Positions 8,577-16,493 of a stretch of 64,000 bases of DNA are shown here, one piece after another (within the stretch, counting starts at the first letter, position 1; each line of letters opens with the position of its first letter). The stretch comes from Bradyrhizobium sp. AZCC 2176 (lineage in GTDB: Bacteria > Pseudomonadota > Alphaproteobacteria > Rhizobiales > Xanthobacteraceae), in the NCBI RefSeq assembly GCF_036924645.1, contig NZ_JAZHRX010000001.1, positions 3,871,501 to 3,935,500 of the forward strand, written 5' to 3'. The notes below the pieces were generated by a model. It saw nothing but the letters and a program-made list of their open reading frames with translations, was not told the origin of the DNA and did not search any database. Made by a program: the position numbers and the translations under genes.

Positions 8577-8975
8577 AGCCTGCCTTCACCGAAAGTCGGT
8601 TAAATTCGGTTGTCGTGGCAGATCCATCCTAACACACGGGCCGACGGTTCAAAGAAACCGACGGTTCAAAGAAAGTTGTCGAGGCCGCCGCAAGTTCAGC
8701 GGGCGCCTCAGCGAACGGATGCAAATGAGGCGAGCGCGGAACCGCGAAGATCACGTTGGGAGCTATGCGGGATTTTCGGTGACGAGGCGGTCAGTCAGCA
8801 TGGCTTTCCTGCATTTGGATGACCTTCTTATCCACCTTGGGCTGGAAAGGAACCGCTGGCGCAGCGGATTGTTGAGCCCAGTTGCTGCGAGCGCCTGAGC
8901 GCTCTCACAGAACCGACGGCGAGCTAAACGTGCCGGCGTCTGACGTAAAAGCCGCGGTGAGGACGACAAAGGACT
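8577..8975. other. 399-bp intergenic region upstream of the htrA-like gene
   Basis: No supportable gene was found. The region contains a perfect 17-bp tandem repeat (8641-8674). It otherwise presumably holds the promoters of the divergent hypothetical gene and the htrA-like gene, neither of which shows a clear consensus. Confidence 0.5.
8641..8674. repeat. Perfect 17-bp tandem duplication
   Basis: CCGACGGTTCAAAGAAA occurs twice back to back (8641-8657 and 8658-8674). It is a simple recent duplication, with no protein-coding context. Confidence 0.85.
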
Positions 8976-10214
8976 ATGGAAGCGCACATGGCTCTTGGAA
9001 ATTTGGCTCGTGGAAATTTGGTTTTGAGCTGGCGCCGGGCGTTGATGATGGGCGGGATGATCGTCTTCGCGACTCCGGTGATCGCGAATATCGCGCAGGC
9101 AACGGTAAATTCTCCGGGCCAGGCTTCCTTCGTGGGCAGGCCGGCGACATTGATCGATCGGGTTGCTGCTACTGAAGATGGTCGTGGGCCCGGCGATTTC
9201 GCCGATCTCGCCGAAAAAATTCAGCCGACCGTGATTGCGGTGCGCTCCAAAGCGACTGCGACGCGCAAATTTGGTGTGCCTGAACAGCGCGCTCCGAAAG
9301 CGGAGATTCCAGGGGCGGATCCGGATGCGCCCGATCGAGGGAAGGCACCGAATACACTCGAACTGATCAATGCCGGATCAGGCTTCTTCATCTCTCCGGA
9401 CGGTTATGCCGTGACCAGCAGCCACGTCGTGGAAGACGGCGACACAGCCGAGATCCGAACCAGCGACAACCAGGCCTATTCGGCAAGAGTCGTAGGAAGG
9501 GACTCGTGGAGTGATATCGCCTTGATCAAAGTCGACGGACGCACGGACTTCAACTACGTGAAGCTCGCTGACCAGCCGCCGCGCGTGGGCGATTGGGTGC
9601 TTACCGCCGGGAATCCGCTTGCGGTCGGAGGTACCGTGACGGCCGGTATTATTTCCGCGCGCGAGCGCGACATCGAGGTTGGTTCAGGGAAGGATTTCAT
9701 CCAGATCGATGCGGCAATCAACAGCGGTGATGCCGGCGGTCCGAGCTTCAATACCCGGGGCGACGTCATCGGCGTCAACAGCATGATCTTTTCGCCTTCC
9801 CAAGGCTCAGTGGGCGTTGCGTTTGCGGTCCCGGCGGATACGGTCAAGGCAGTAATACCGCAGCTAAAGGAAAAGGGCGCGGTCACGCGCGGATGGCTCG
9901 GGACCAAAGTTCAATCGGTCACTCCTGAACTTGCCGACGGCCTCGGACTGAGCAATCTCCGCGGTGCGATCGTGGCAATGGTTCAAGACAATGGTCCCGC
10001 TGCGAAAGCCGGATTGAGAAGCGGAGACGTGATCACCTCGGTGGGTGGTGAGTCGGTCAAGAACGCCAACGAGTTGACCAGGAAAGTCGGCGCGATGGCG
10101 CCGGGCTCTTCGACCCAGTTCACGGTGCTTCGGCAAGGAAAAGAAAGCGCATTGAGCGTGACCTTGGGTCAGCAGCCGAACGAGCCCAATGCGTCCGCGG
10201 TGAAGCCAAGATAG
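8976..10214 (+). CDS. HtrA/DegP-family protein with catalytic Ser replaced by Ala (predicted pseudoprotease)
   Basis: The 412-residue product has an N-terminal signal or anchor segment (about residues 20-42), a trypsin-like domain (about 75-290) and one PDZ domain (about 300-400, GWLGTKVQSVTPELADGLGL onward). The catalytic His150 (VTSSHVV) and Asp180 (WSDIALIKVD) are present. The usual GNSGGP motif is instead GDAGGP, with Ala253 encoded by GCC at 9732-9734 where Ser is expected. The protein should therefore fold and bind ligands but not cleave, unless a neighbouring Ser substitutes. Starts at ATG 8976 and ATG 8988 are both possible. Its 3' end is part of a direct repeat found again 413 bp downstream. 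Chaperone or decoy function is inference. Confidence 0.85.
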   Translation: MEAHMALGNLARGNLVLSWRRALMMGGMIVFATPVIANIAQATVNSPGQASFVGRPATLIDRVAATEDGRGPGDFADLAEKIQPTVIAVRSKATATRKFGVPEQRAPKAEIPGADPDAPDRGKAPNTLELINAGSGFFISPDGYAVTSSHVVEDGDTAEIRTSDNQAYSARVVGRDSWSDIALIKVDGRTDFNYVKLADQPPRVGDWVLTAGNPLAVGGTVTAGIISARERDIEVGSGKDFIQIDAAINSGDAGGPSFNTRGDVIGVNSMIFSPSQGSVGVAFAVPADTVKAVIPQLKEKGAVTRGWLGTKVQSVTPELADGLGLSNLRGAIVAMVQDNGPAAKAGLRSGDVITSVGGESVKNANELTRKVGAMAPGSSTQFTVLRQGKESALSVTLGQQPNEPNASAVKPR

Positions 10215-10291
10215 CTGGCGTTCGGAGCAACTCGCGAAATCTCGCCGCGAGAAGCTCGAAGAAGCCGGACATGCTTGGCGACGCATACACG
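10155..10291 (+). repeat. Direct repeat, copy 1 (covers the 3' end of the htrA-like gene)
   Basis: About 137 bp running from the codons for SVTLGQQPNEPNAS through the stop codon and about 75 bp of downstream sequence is repeated, at roughly 90% identity, at 10568-10704. Copy 1 ends just before the TTG start of the small gene at 10309. Confidence 0.85.
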
Positions 10292-10308
10292 ACACCGCTG
10301 TATGCCTC

Positions 10309-10569
10309 TTGCCAAGCTCCGAACTTGCTTTCAGCGAAGACGCTGACTATGAGCAGTTCTTCGAGTCCATTGGTCTGAGGACGTTCAGGGCCGTTCTGAA
10401 CAACAAGCACTACGTCTATTTCGAAGCGGACAAGAAGTATCTCGAACGCAAGGGCTTTGCGGGATTCGCGGCGGGGGACCGTGTGGTCTTCGTGTTCACG
10501 GTCGATCCAGCTCAACCGGATCGTATTGCGACGTTCGAGGTCACCTTGCTCAGTTCCGATAACCTGTAG
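10309..10569 (+). CDS. Small hypothetical protein between direct repeats
   Basis: The 86-residue frame (TTG start) encodes a protein-like sequence with ADYEQFFESIGLRTFRAVL, HYVYFEADKKYLERKGFAGF and GDRVVFVFTVDPAQPDRI. This suggests a small beta-rich domain. I do not recognise the family. No good ribosome-binding site precedes the TTG, and the N-terminus may have been lost when the surrounding repeat formed. Its stop codon overlaps the start of repeat copy 2. It may be a genuine small gene or the C-terminal remnant of a larger one. Confidence 0.45.
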   Translation: MPSSELAFSEDADYEQFFESIGLRTFRAVLNNKHYVYFEADKKYLERKGFAGFAAGDRVVFVFTVDPAQPDRIATFEVTLLSSDNL

Positions 10570-10704
10570 CGTGACTCTGGGTCAGCAGCCGAATGAACCC
10601 AATGCGTCCGCGGCGAATCCGAGATAGCTGGCGTTCGGAGCAACCCGCGAAATCTCGCCGCGAGAAGTTCGAAGGAGCCGGACATGCTTGGCGAGGCATA
10701 CGCG
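10568..10704 (+). repeat. Direct repeat, copy 2 (fossil 3' end of an htrA-like gene)
   Basis: This copy retains codons for TLGQQPNEPNAS followed by a TAG at the position equivalent to the htrA-like stop, but no upstream protease sequence. It is a detached 3' gene end produced by duplication or by recombination with a paralogue. Confidence 0.85.
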
Positions 10705-10803
10705 TCCGAAGAATGAAGGGAGCGGCACACGCGCCGCCGGAACGGATTTTGGCGCCGCAACGCGGGCTCGCCAGCATCGCTCCGGTATTGCGGGCGTGAT
10801 CGC

Positions 10804-11175
10804 TCATGCCTGTGCTTTCCGCTTGTCGGCCATCCGCGCAGCCGGCGCCGCGGACACTTTGTCCGAAACGATCACGCTCGCATGTTGCGTGACGTTGCCG
10901 ACAATGGCCTTACCGCCATCCCCGACCGACACGTTCTGCACGGTGATGGCGGGCTCGCCATGGCTCCGATAGCGGTTGAGCGCCTCGATCTGGGCGGGAA
11001 AGGTGCGGGCGAGCCTGCCCAATGCGCGCCAGGCACTGTCTTGCCGACCTGTGTCTTCCGCATTCGCGAGGTGATAGGCACATCGCATCGCCATCACATG
11101 AACGGGGACCATCTGCGCCACCAGCATGGCCTCGATGGAATCCCTTGGGCTGATGTTTTTCACCATTGAAATCAT
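10804..11175 (-). CDS. Conserved hypothetical protein, coupled to the gene upstream
   Basis: The 123-residue soluble protein contains SIEAMLVAQMVPVHVMAMRCAYHL, RALGRLARTFPAQIEALNRYR and GEPAITVQNVSVGDGGKAIVGNV. The last segment resembles a repeated motif seen in many rhizobial hypothetical proteins. Its ATG (11175) overlaps the TGA of the preceding gene as ATGA, so the two are translationally coupled. In some relatives the two may be one continuous protein, which would make this a frameshifted gene; I cannot decide from this sequence. Function unknown. Confidence 0.65.
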   Translation of the reverse strand: MISMVKNISPRDSIEAMLVAQMVPVHVMAMRCAYHLANAEDTGRQDSAWRALGRLARTFPAQIEALNRYRSHGEPAITVQNVSVGDGGKAIVGNVTQHASVIVSDKVSAAPAARMADKRKAQA

Positions 11176-11426
11176 GAGGCGAGGTTGACCTCGTCGGGCC
11201 TCTCGCCGTTCACGCTGGCCTTCACCAATTGCCGGAGGATGCCGTGCATCGCATCGCGATCGGACACCCCCAATGCGTTCGCCAGGAGCTGTTCGCCAAG
11301 CTCAGGATCTGGATGATCGATGGAGAAACCATGTGACGAGAGCTTTATCCGCGGCGTTGCGGTGGCCCTGGTTGGATCGGTTGCGGCTGTCGCCGTCGGC
11401 AAACTGAGGTTCGGAGCGGTGTTCAT
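11172..11426 (-). CDS. Conserved hypothetical protein, first gene of a coupled pair
   Basis: The start at ATG 11426 (MNTAPNLSLPTATAAT) gives 84 residues. The frame continues upstream, but without plausible sequence. The C-terminal half, with FSIDHPDPELGEQLLANALG and MHGILRQLVKASVNGERPDE, is the conserved part and reads as a helical domain. It overlaps the downstream gene by 4 bp. No catalytic or DNA-binding motif is evident, and function is unknown. Confidence 0.6.
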   Translation of the reverse strand: MNTAPNLSLPTATAATDPTRATATPRIKLSSHGFSIDHPDPELGEQLLANALGVSDRDAMHGILRQLVKASVNGERPDEVNLAS

Positions 11427-11767
11427 GTCGATATTCCCCAGGAATTTCTTCGGGCACGCGCCGGAAGCGCGCGCGGTTCGGCAACGCGCCGGCGATGGCT
11501 CGTTGCGGCGACTTTCAACTGTCAAAAGGATGTTGTGTGCAATCGCGACAAGGGGCAGCGCTACAGCAGGCCCATAGGTAGTCTGCGCGATGATGGAGTA
11601 GTGCCGCTGATTTGCCCGACGTGTCAGGCGTTCGCGGAATCGCTCAAGGTATCATGCCAGCGATTATTGCTACTTTGCATGGGGTTGTTTTCCATATTTC
11701 GTAGTTGAGAGCTCGGCCTCCTGCCGCATTGATCCCAATCGCAATCGAGATGACCGTTCGCCGGCCG
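11427..11767. other. Intergenic region with a probable dispersed repeat
   Basis: No gene is supported. The part around 11605-11700 (TTTGCCCGACGTGTCAGGCG ... TACTTTGCATGGGG) resembles an intergenic repeat I recall as frequent in Bradyrhizobium and Rhodopseudomonas genomes. No second copy exists in this window, so the identification rests on memory. Confidence 0.35.
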
Positions 11768-12958
11768 TCACATGACGTACGGGGGATAGGCCACATCCAG
11801 GCCCGCCACGAGCTTGCCCAACGCGCTCAAGTGCTGGTGGGAGAACAGCAGGTGCTGGCGCGCGGCCTGCACGTCGCTGAGGGCTCGCAGCAGGCGGCTC
11901 CCACGGTAGGCGGCGGCGCCGCCGCCAAGGTGGTGCGCCGTGGACGTCACCTCCACGCTGGTGTCGCAGGCGTGCATGCCGGCCAGGCAAATGCGGGCCT
12001 GGAGTTGCCGGCTGATCGGCTCGCCTCGCTCGGCGTGCGTGTGCGCCTCACCGACCGCGTCGCGCAATCCGGCGCGGGCCGCCCGCAGCCGCGTGTCTGC
12101 GACGGCGAGTTCGGCCATCGAGACCGGTGCGTCAGTCAATTGGCCTCGCCGCGCGGTCCGGCCTTCGCGCGCCTGCCGCGAAACCTCGTCGATGGCGCCG
12201 CGGGCGATGCCAAGCGGGACGGCGACGAGGGTCGGCAGCAGCGTCGTGTAGATGGGCAGCCGCCATAACGTACCGTCGGGCCACGGCCGGTCGGCGAAGC
12301 GAGCGCATCGATCCGGGTAAACCGGAACTTCGGCGGCGGCGACGTGGTGGCTGCCGGTCCCGCGCAGGCCCACGACATCCCAGGTGTCCTCGATCGTCAG
12401 GTCGGCCACGGGCACGAACACGATGCGCGGCACGGGGTCTATTCCATCGGCCTCACGAAACAGTGCGCCGAGGCCGACCCATGCACTGTGAAGGCAGTTG
12501 CTTGTGAACGGCCAGCGGCCGCTCAGCACGGTTCGGCCGTGCTCGCTGACGATCTGGCCGACCGGGGCGAACATAGTGGCACTGCCTTGATCGGGGTCGG
12601 CGAACACCGTGCGGGCGCCCGTTGCGGGCATGTAGCCGGCGAACACGTTGCTCCCTGCGCCGATCGCCGCGCACCACCCGGCGCTGCCGTCGACTGCCGC
12701 GATGCGCTCCATGACGTCCATCACGTCGGTGATCGGCGCCTCCATTCCACCGAGGGCTGCTGGGATCAGCAGGCGGTTGATCCCTGTGTCGCGCAGGGCG
12801 GCGACGACCGCGTCGGGGAGCCGGCGGCTGCGTTCGATTTCGTCAGCGGCGGCGTGGACCAGATCAAGGACTCCGTCCACAGCCTGCTTCGTTTGAGCCG
12901 TGTCACACGCCATAAGGCGCTCGTTCTTCTGCATGCGGTCAACAGGCTTGATGTGCAT
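11768..12958 (-). CDS. Flavin-dependent monooxygenase of the acyl-CoA dehydrogenase fold (HsaA/IacA-like)
   Basis: The 396-residue protein has an acyl-CoA dehydrogenase fold. The N-terminal helical domain contains LVHAAADEIERSRRLPDAVV, the beta domain contains GRWPFTSNCLHSAWVGLG, and the C-terminal helical domain includes AHHLGGGAAAYRGSRLLRALSDVQAARQH. The C-terminal pattern and the missing dehydrogenase base suggest the reduced-flavin monooxygenase branch (HsaA, IacA, HpaB-like) rather than a true acyl-CoA dehydrogenase. A reductase partner is not encoded nearby. ATG 12958 has AAGGAG about 8 nt upstream; GTG 12961 is the alternative. It follows lysE on the same strand after ~215 bp and may belong to the MocR-controlled unit. 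Substrate unknown. Confidence 0.75.
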   Translation of the reverse strand: MHIKPVDRMQKNERLMACDTAQTKQAVDGVLDLVHAAADEIERSRRLPDAVVAALRDTGINRLLIPAALGGMEAPITDVMDVMERIAAVDGSAGWCAAIGAGSNVFAGYMPATGARTVFADPDQGSATMFAPVGQIVSEHGRTVLSGRWPFTSNCLHSAWVGLGALFREADGIDPVPRIVFVPVADLTIEDTWDVVGLRGTGSHHVAAAEVPVYPDRCARFADRPWPDGTLWRLPIYTTLLPTLVAVPLGIARGAIDEVSRQAREGRTARRGQLTDAPVSMAELAVADTRLRAARAGLRDAVGEAHTHAERGEPISRQLQARICLAGMHACDTSVEVTSTAHHLGGGAAAYRGSRLLRALSDVQAARQHLLFSHQHLSALGKLVAGLDVAYPPYVM

Positions 12959-13175
12959 CACCTGATCTCCTTCATTTGATGAGCGCGATCACCGGGACGC
13001 TACTTGCGGGCTGTTCCCGGTCGTTCGCTGCGGCCTCGCTGTTCGGCGGCGAGAATGCGTCGGAGCGCGAATGCGCATGCGACAAGCTTGCTGTTGCTCA
13101 TGGTGGGCCTCGCAGTTTCGCTGGCGGCCAGCGACTCACGATCGACCGGCGCCAGTTCATGCTCTACTGTCGCCG

Positions 13176-13805
13176 TCAGACGATGCGGGCGCATAGCGAA
13201 GCTCCCAGTGCTATCAGGAAGATCCCGGCCAGCCGGTTGAGCCAATCCAGCACGGTTTTCTGCAAGCTCCGAAACATGGCGTTCGTGCTGAGGGCGAGGA
13301 AGAAATACCAGGATGCACTGCCCATCATCACACCGATAGGCGTCACCAGCGCGCGATCCACGATCAGCAGGTTGCCGGTTTCCAGCGCAGACGTGATGCC
13401 CAGGTACGGCAGTATCGTCATCGGGTTGGCGGCGGCGATCAATAGGGCCGATGTATAGGCCGAAAGCAAATCTCCGCATGTCGCGTCTCCGCAAGTCGCG
13501 CCGTGCGCCGCCTGCGTGGACACGAGAATGGTTCTGAGGCCCATCAGGACCAGGACGATCCCTGCAGTGATGCGCAGCGGCGTGTGCAGGGCGAGGGTCG
13601 TCTGCATCAACACGGTCCCGCTCACGGTGGCCAGCCAACTGAACATGCCGTGCGCTGTTGCCGCACCCATGCCGCTCGCGATCCCAAACCAGATTCCGAA
13701 TGCCAGCGTCCGCTGCACGCACATCAAGCCAATCGGGCCGAACGGGATAGCGACGCACAAGCCAAGCGCCACCGCTGGCAGCAAGTGCGCGATGAATGGC
13801 GTCAT
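13176..13805 (-). CDS. LysE-family amino acid / metabolite exporter
   Basis: The 209-residue membrane protein has five to six hydrophobic segments and the LysE N-terminal signature (LPAVALGLCVAIPFGPIGLMCV). A Pro-containing segment NPMTILPYLGITSA sits mid-protein. Members export amino acids or their derivatives. The ATG overlaps the stop of the DUF1127 gene as ATGA, so the two are coupled. A MocR-type regulator gene lies just upstream, a pairing often seen for LysE exporters and suggestive of control by an amino compound. Confidence 0.85.
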   Translation of the reverse strand: MTPFIAHLLPAVALGLCVAIPFGPIGLMCVQRTLAFGIWFGIASGMGAATAHGMFSWLATVSGTVLMQTTLALHTPLRITAGIVLVLMGLRTILVSTQAAHGATCGDATCGDLLSAYTSALLIAAANPMTILPYLGITSALETGNLLIVDRALVTPIGVMMGSASWYFFLALSTNAMFRSLQKTVLDWLNRLAGIFLIALGASLCARIV

Positions 13806-14035
13806 TTCCAGAACGGCTTGGTTGCTTCGGCCATGGCCTCTGGCCGCGTCTTGCCGATGTCCTTGAGATGGTGGTCAACGAGCTCCGACAGGGCCTGCCG
13901 CTGCCGTGATCGCTCCGAACACCGGGCACACCAGCTTAGGAACCGTAATCCCCATCCAAGTCGGTGATGGCTGGACGCCGCGGCTCCGTTCGCAGTTCCC
14001 TTCCAACTCGTGAGCGAATTGACAACAACTGACAT
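13802..14035 (-). CDS. DUF1127 domain small protein
   Basis: The 77-residue protein ends in the DUF1127 pattern (RQALSELVDHHLKDIGKTRP followed by EAMAEATKPFWK). That helical Arg-rich domain is found in many small alphaproteobacterial proteins linked to RNA and stress physiology. A strong Shine-Dalgarno (AGGAGG, 5 nt spacing) precedes ATG 14035. The stop codon overlaps the lysE start. The N-terminal 35 residues are not conserved in the family and are basic and Ser-rich. Confidence 0.75.
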   Translation of the reverse strand: MSVVVNSLTSWKGTANGAAASSHHRLGWGLRFLSWCARCSERSRQRQALSELVDHHLKDIGKTRPEAMAEATKPFWK

Positions 14036-14372
14036 GAGTCCTCCTGATACGCAGATGTTGCGCGGACAGAACTATCGGCATGCGCGTCGCTGGCGTGTGA
14101 GCTTGTTCACCTCTCACGCGTTCGTGCGATGACGAGCTATGGTCGGCGGTCAGGGTGCGCTTGCGGTCTCAACGCGAGCGGCAATCGTCGTGGCGGGCAC
14201 ACGATCGCCTCGCGCTCCGCGCAACTCGCCGTCTGGTAAATATCGCCGCTGCCTGACGCCGCGCGCGTCAGTGGCTCAACACTAGAAAGCGAAGCGGTAT
14301 GACGGAAGGTCCAATTTGCGCACGATCAAACAGTCCAATTCAGGCGCGTGCCGCCGCCCCTGGCGACATCGG
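14036..14372. other. Intergenic region between mocR-like gene and DUF1127-lysE
   Basis: No coding frame is supported in these 337 bp. The right part carries two direct repeats (14309-14340) interpreted as a MocR operator. The left part presumably holds the DUF1127-lysE promoter. Confidence 0.5.
14309..14340 (-). promoter_or_regulatory. Direct-repeat operator candidate for the MocR regulator
   Basis: GTCCAATT occurs at 14309-14316 and 14333-14340; on the minus strand these are two AATTGGAC repeats 24 bp apart. MocR/PdxR-type regulators bind directly repeated half-sites spaced by about two helical turns. A further ATTGGACT lies in the mocR promoter region at 15855-15862, in the opposite orientation. 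Confidence 0.5.
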
Positions 14373-15836
14373 TCATGCCGCTTTCAGGCGTCGAGACACA
14401 AGTTCATCGAAGCACCTGCGCAGCCGCCTCAGCCCTTCGGCAATCCGCGGCGTCTTGATCGCTCCATATCCCAGGACGAAGCCGGCCGGAGGCTTTCCGT
14501 CCACCCGGAAGGCTGACATCCTTTGGACGGCGACGCCGAGATCAAAGGCTCGTGATGCAATCGCATCGATATGATCAACCGACGCTCCGCGCGCGCAGGC
14601 GGCGATATGCAGTCCGGTGCTCGATGGAACAAGCTCGAGGTGATCGCCGAAATTCCTCTTGATCTCCGCGGTCAGCATCTCGTGCCGTTCGCTATAAATG
14701 CGGCTCACCTTCCGAATGTGCCGGGCAAACGCGCCTTCGTCGATGAACCGCGCCAAAGCGCTCTGCGCTATTGTCGCTGTATGCCAATCGGTGACGAACT
14801 TCGCCTTGTGCGCCGCCTCTCGCAGCGACGGCGGCACGACCATGAAGCCCAGCCGTAGAGCCGGCAGCAACGTTTTTGAAAACGTGCCGACATACACAAC
14901 GCGGCCGGTCGCATCGAGGGTCTGAAGCGGCTCGAGCGGACGCCCGCCGAAGCGAAACTCGCTGTCATAGTCGTCCTCAACGACAACTGCGTTGTTGCGC
15001 TCAGCCCAGGCAAGCAGCGCACGTCGACGCGACAGGCTCATGGCCACGCCGAGGGGATACTGATGCGAGGGCGTCACGTAGACGGCCCTGGCCCCGGCCG
15101 GCAGCGCCTGCACGATCAGGCCTTCGCTATCGACCGGCACACCGATCACGCGCGCGCCCAGCACCTTGAACAAATCCTTTGGGGGCTGATAGCCCGGATC
15201 CTCCATCGCAACGACATCGCCAGGCTCGAGAAGCACGCGTGCGATGATGTCAAGCGCCTGTTGGGTGCCATTGGTCACGATTAGGTCGTCGGGCGATGCT
15301 GAAACGCTGCGTGAGATGCCGATGTGGCGAGCGATCGCCGTGCGCAGGTCCCAATTGCCCGCAGGATTCTCGTAGATGCCTGCTGCCATCTCGCGCGAGC
15401 GTAGCGCACGGGCGACGACCCGCCGCCAGGCTCGGTGTGGAAATAACGAAGCGTCTGGAAGCCCGGTTCTGAAGTCGAAACGCGCCGCGCGGACAAAGGC
15501 CGCCGGAAGCGGTATCGTCTTCCAAACTCCACGCACTCGAATAGTGCGGGCCGTCGATCGCCTTGTTTTCGACGCCGGACGTTTTGCCTCGAACTGATGG
15601 CTGACGAACGTCCCGGCGCCCGTATGGGATGTCGCGAATCCTTCCGCGAGAAGACTTTCATACGCGACCGTCACCGTCGATCGTGAAACCGTCAGCGCGG
15701 CGGCCAGTTCTCGCGTGGATGACAGGCGCTCTCCAGGCCGAAGGCGCCCGTCCAGAATTGCCTGCCGGATCTGACGGTAGATCTCGCCACTGAGGTCAGT
15801 TCGGCCAACAAGACTGACATGAAAAGCCACCGTCAT
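14373..15836 (-). CDS. MocR-family PLP-dependent transcriptional regulator (GntR-aminotransferase fusion)
   Basis: The 487-residue protein has an N-terminal GntR winged helix (about residues 12-80: GEIYRQIRQAILDGRLRPGE, LTVSRSTVTVAYESLLAEGF). A linker and a fold-type I aminotransferase-like domain follow. The PLP lysine is expected in YVGTFSKTLLPALRLGFMV, and the cofactor-binding Asp/Tyr lie in AMEDPGYQPP and VVEDDYDSEFR. MocR proteins sense PLP or amino compounds and usually regulate a neighbouring gene. Here that is most likely the DUF1127-lysE unit downstream, because repeats matching its own promoter half-site lie in between. The ligand is unknown. Confidence 0.9.
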   Translation of the reverse strand: MTVAFHVSLVGRTDLSGEIYRQIRQAILDGRLRPGERLSSTRELAAALTVSRSTVTVAYESLLAEGFATSHTGAGTFVSHQFEAKRPASKTRRSTARTIRVRGVWKTIPLPAAFVRAARFDFRTGLPDASLFPHRAWRRVVARALRSREMAAGIYENPAGNWDLRTAIARHIGISRSVSASPDDLIVTNGTQQALDIIARVLLEPGDVVAMEDPGYQPPKDLFKVLGARVIGVPVDSEGLIVQALPAGARAVYVTPSHQYPLGVAMSLSRRRALLAWAERNNAVVVEDDYDSEFRFGGRPLEPLQTLDATGRVVYVGTFSKTLLPALRLGFMVVPPSLREAAHKAKFVTDWHTATIAQSALARFIDEGAFARHIRKVSRIYSERHEMLTAEIKRNFGDHLELVPSSTGLHIAACARGASVDHIDAIASRAFDLGVAVQRMSAFRVDGKPPAGFVLGYGAIKTPRIAEGLRRLRRCFDELVSRRLKAA

Positions 15837-15959
15837 GGGCTTTCGTTCCTTCGCATTGGACTGGCAACTTTACACAAAGATGAATGTTCCATCATGCCGC
15901 TTCACGGGTGTGGTGATGCAACCGCAGGTTCCGCGAGCGAGCGTTCGCGGAAGCCCGGA

Positions 15960-16150
15960 ACAAGTCATCGCGATGCCATGATCGTGCACGTCGATGAGGT
16001 CACCATCCACGCGCAGCACCTGGCCCGAGACAAACACGCCGAGCGGTTCTGCAAACGCCTCCACGACCCGCGCGATTTCGTCGACGGTCGCGATGCGGTC
16101 GAGCGTGCCGGTGTTTCGACGATTCGGTTTTCGTCCACCGCGCGCGTTCC
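15960..16150 (-). pseudogene. Short-chain dehydrogenase relic, C-terminal part
   Basis: The minus strand reads TLDRIATVDEIARV, VEAFAEPLGVFVSGQVLRVD and GDLIDVHDH, the typical end of an SDR protein. The reading frame shifts near 16120 and has no start. The N-terminal NAD-binding half is absent. Part of the segment is repeated at 16495-16562. Confidence 0.6.
16076..16143. repeat. Direct repeat from the SDR relic, copy 1
   Basis: About 68 bp (TTTCGTCGACGGTCGCGATG ... TCGGTTTTCGTCCACCGCGC) recurs with about 85% identity at 16495-16562. The two copies flank the pilZ gene. Confidence 0.8.
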
Positions 16151-16192
16151 GATGAGCCGTCCGGCGCTGATGTCGCCGGGCTCATGCTCAAA

Positions 16193-16432
16193 TCAATTGA
16201 ACTGCACTCCGACGCGATACTCTCTGCGCCATACAACGCGGCATGGAAGCCGCAAGCGGTCATCTGGGATGATCAATGTGAATTCATCGGGAATGCGGAG
16301 AAGATCGGAAAATTCCAGCGCTGCACCGGTGCTGGATATGTCGCGAACAATGCATGGATATTTGTCGCCGCCATAATCCATCTTGGCAGCTTTCATAATT
16401 TTAACGCGTGGCGCAATCCGAGTTTCGACCAC
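16193..16432 (-). CDS. PilZ-domain protein (79 aa)
   Basis: The small protein consists of a single PilZ domain. Arg5-x3-Arg9 (ETRIAPRVK) and Asp31-x-Ser33-x2-Gly36 (VRDISSTGAAL) form the two c-di-GMP-binding motifs, and the remainder gives the beta strands (FTLIIPDDRLRLPCRVVWRR). It may therefore be a stand-alone c-di-GMP receptor, though the RxxxR motif lacks the usual double Arg. The gene lies between two fragments of an SDR gene that carry short direct repeats, as if it had been inserted there. No partner gene is adjacent. Confidence 0.75.
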   Translation of the reverse strand: MVETRIAPRVKIMKAAKMDYGGDKYPCIVRDISSTGAALEFSDLLRIPDEFTLIIPDDRLRLPCRVVWRREYRVGVQFN

Positions 16433-16493
16433 CGCAATATTCCTGATCCCAATACTCCGTGTGTAGCATGGTTACGTTAATCAGCTCCTAAAC

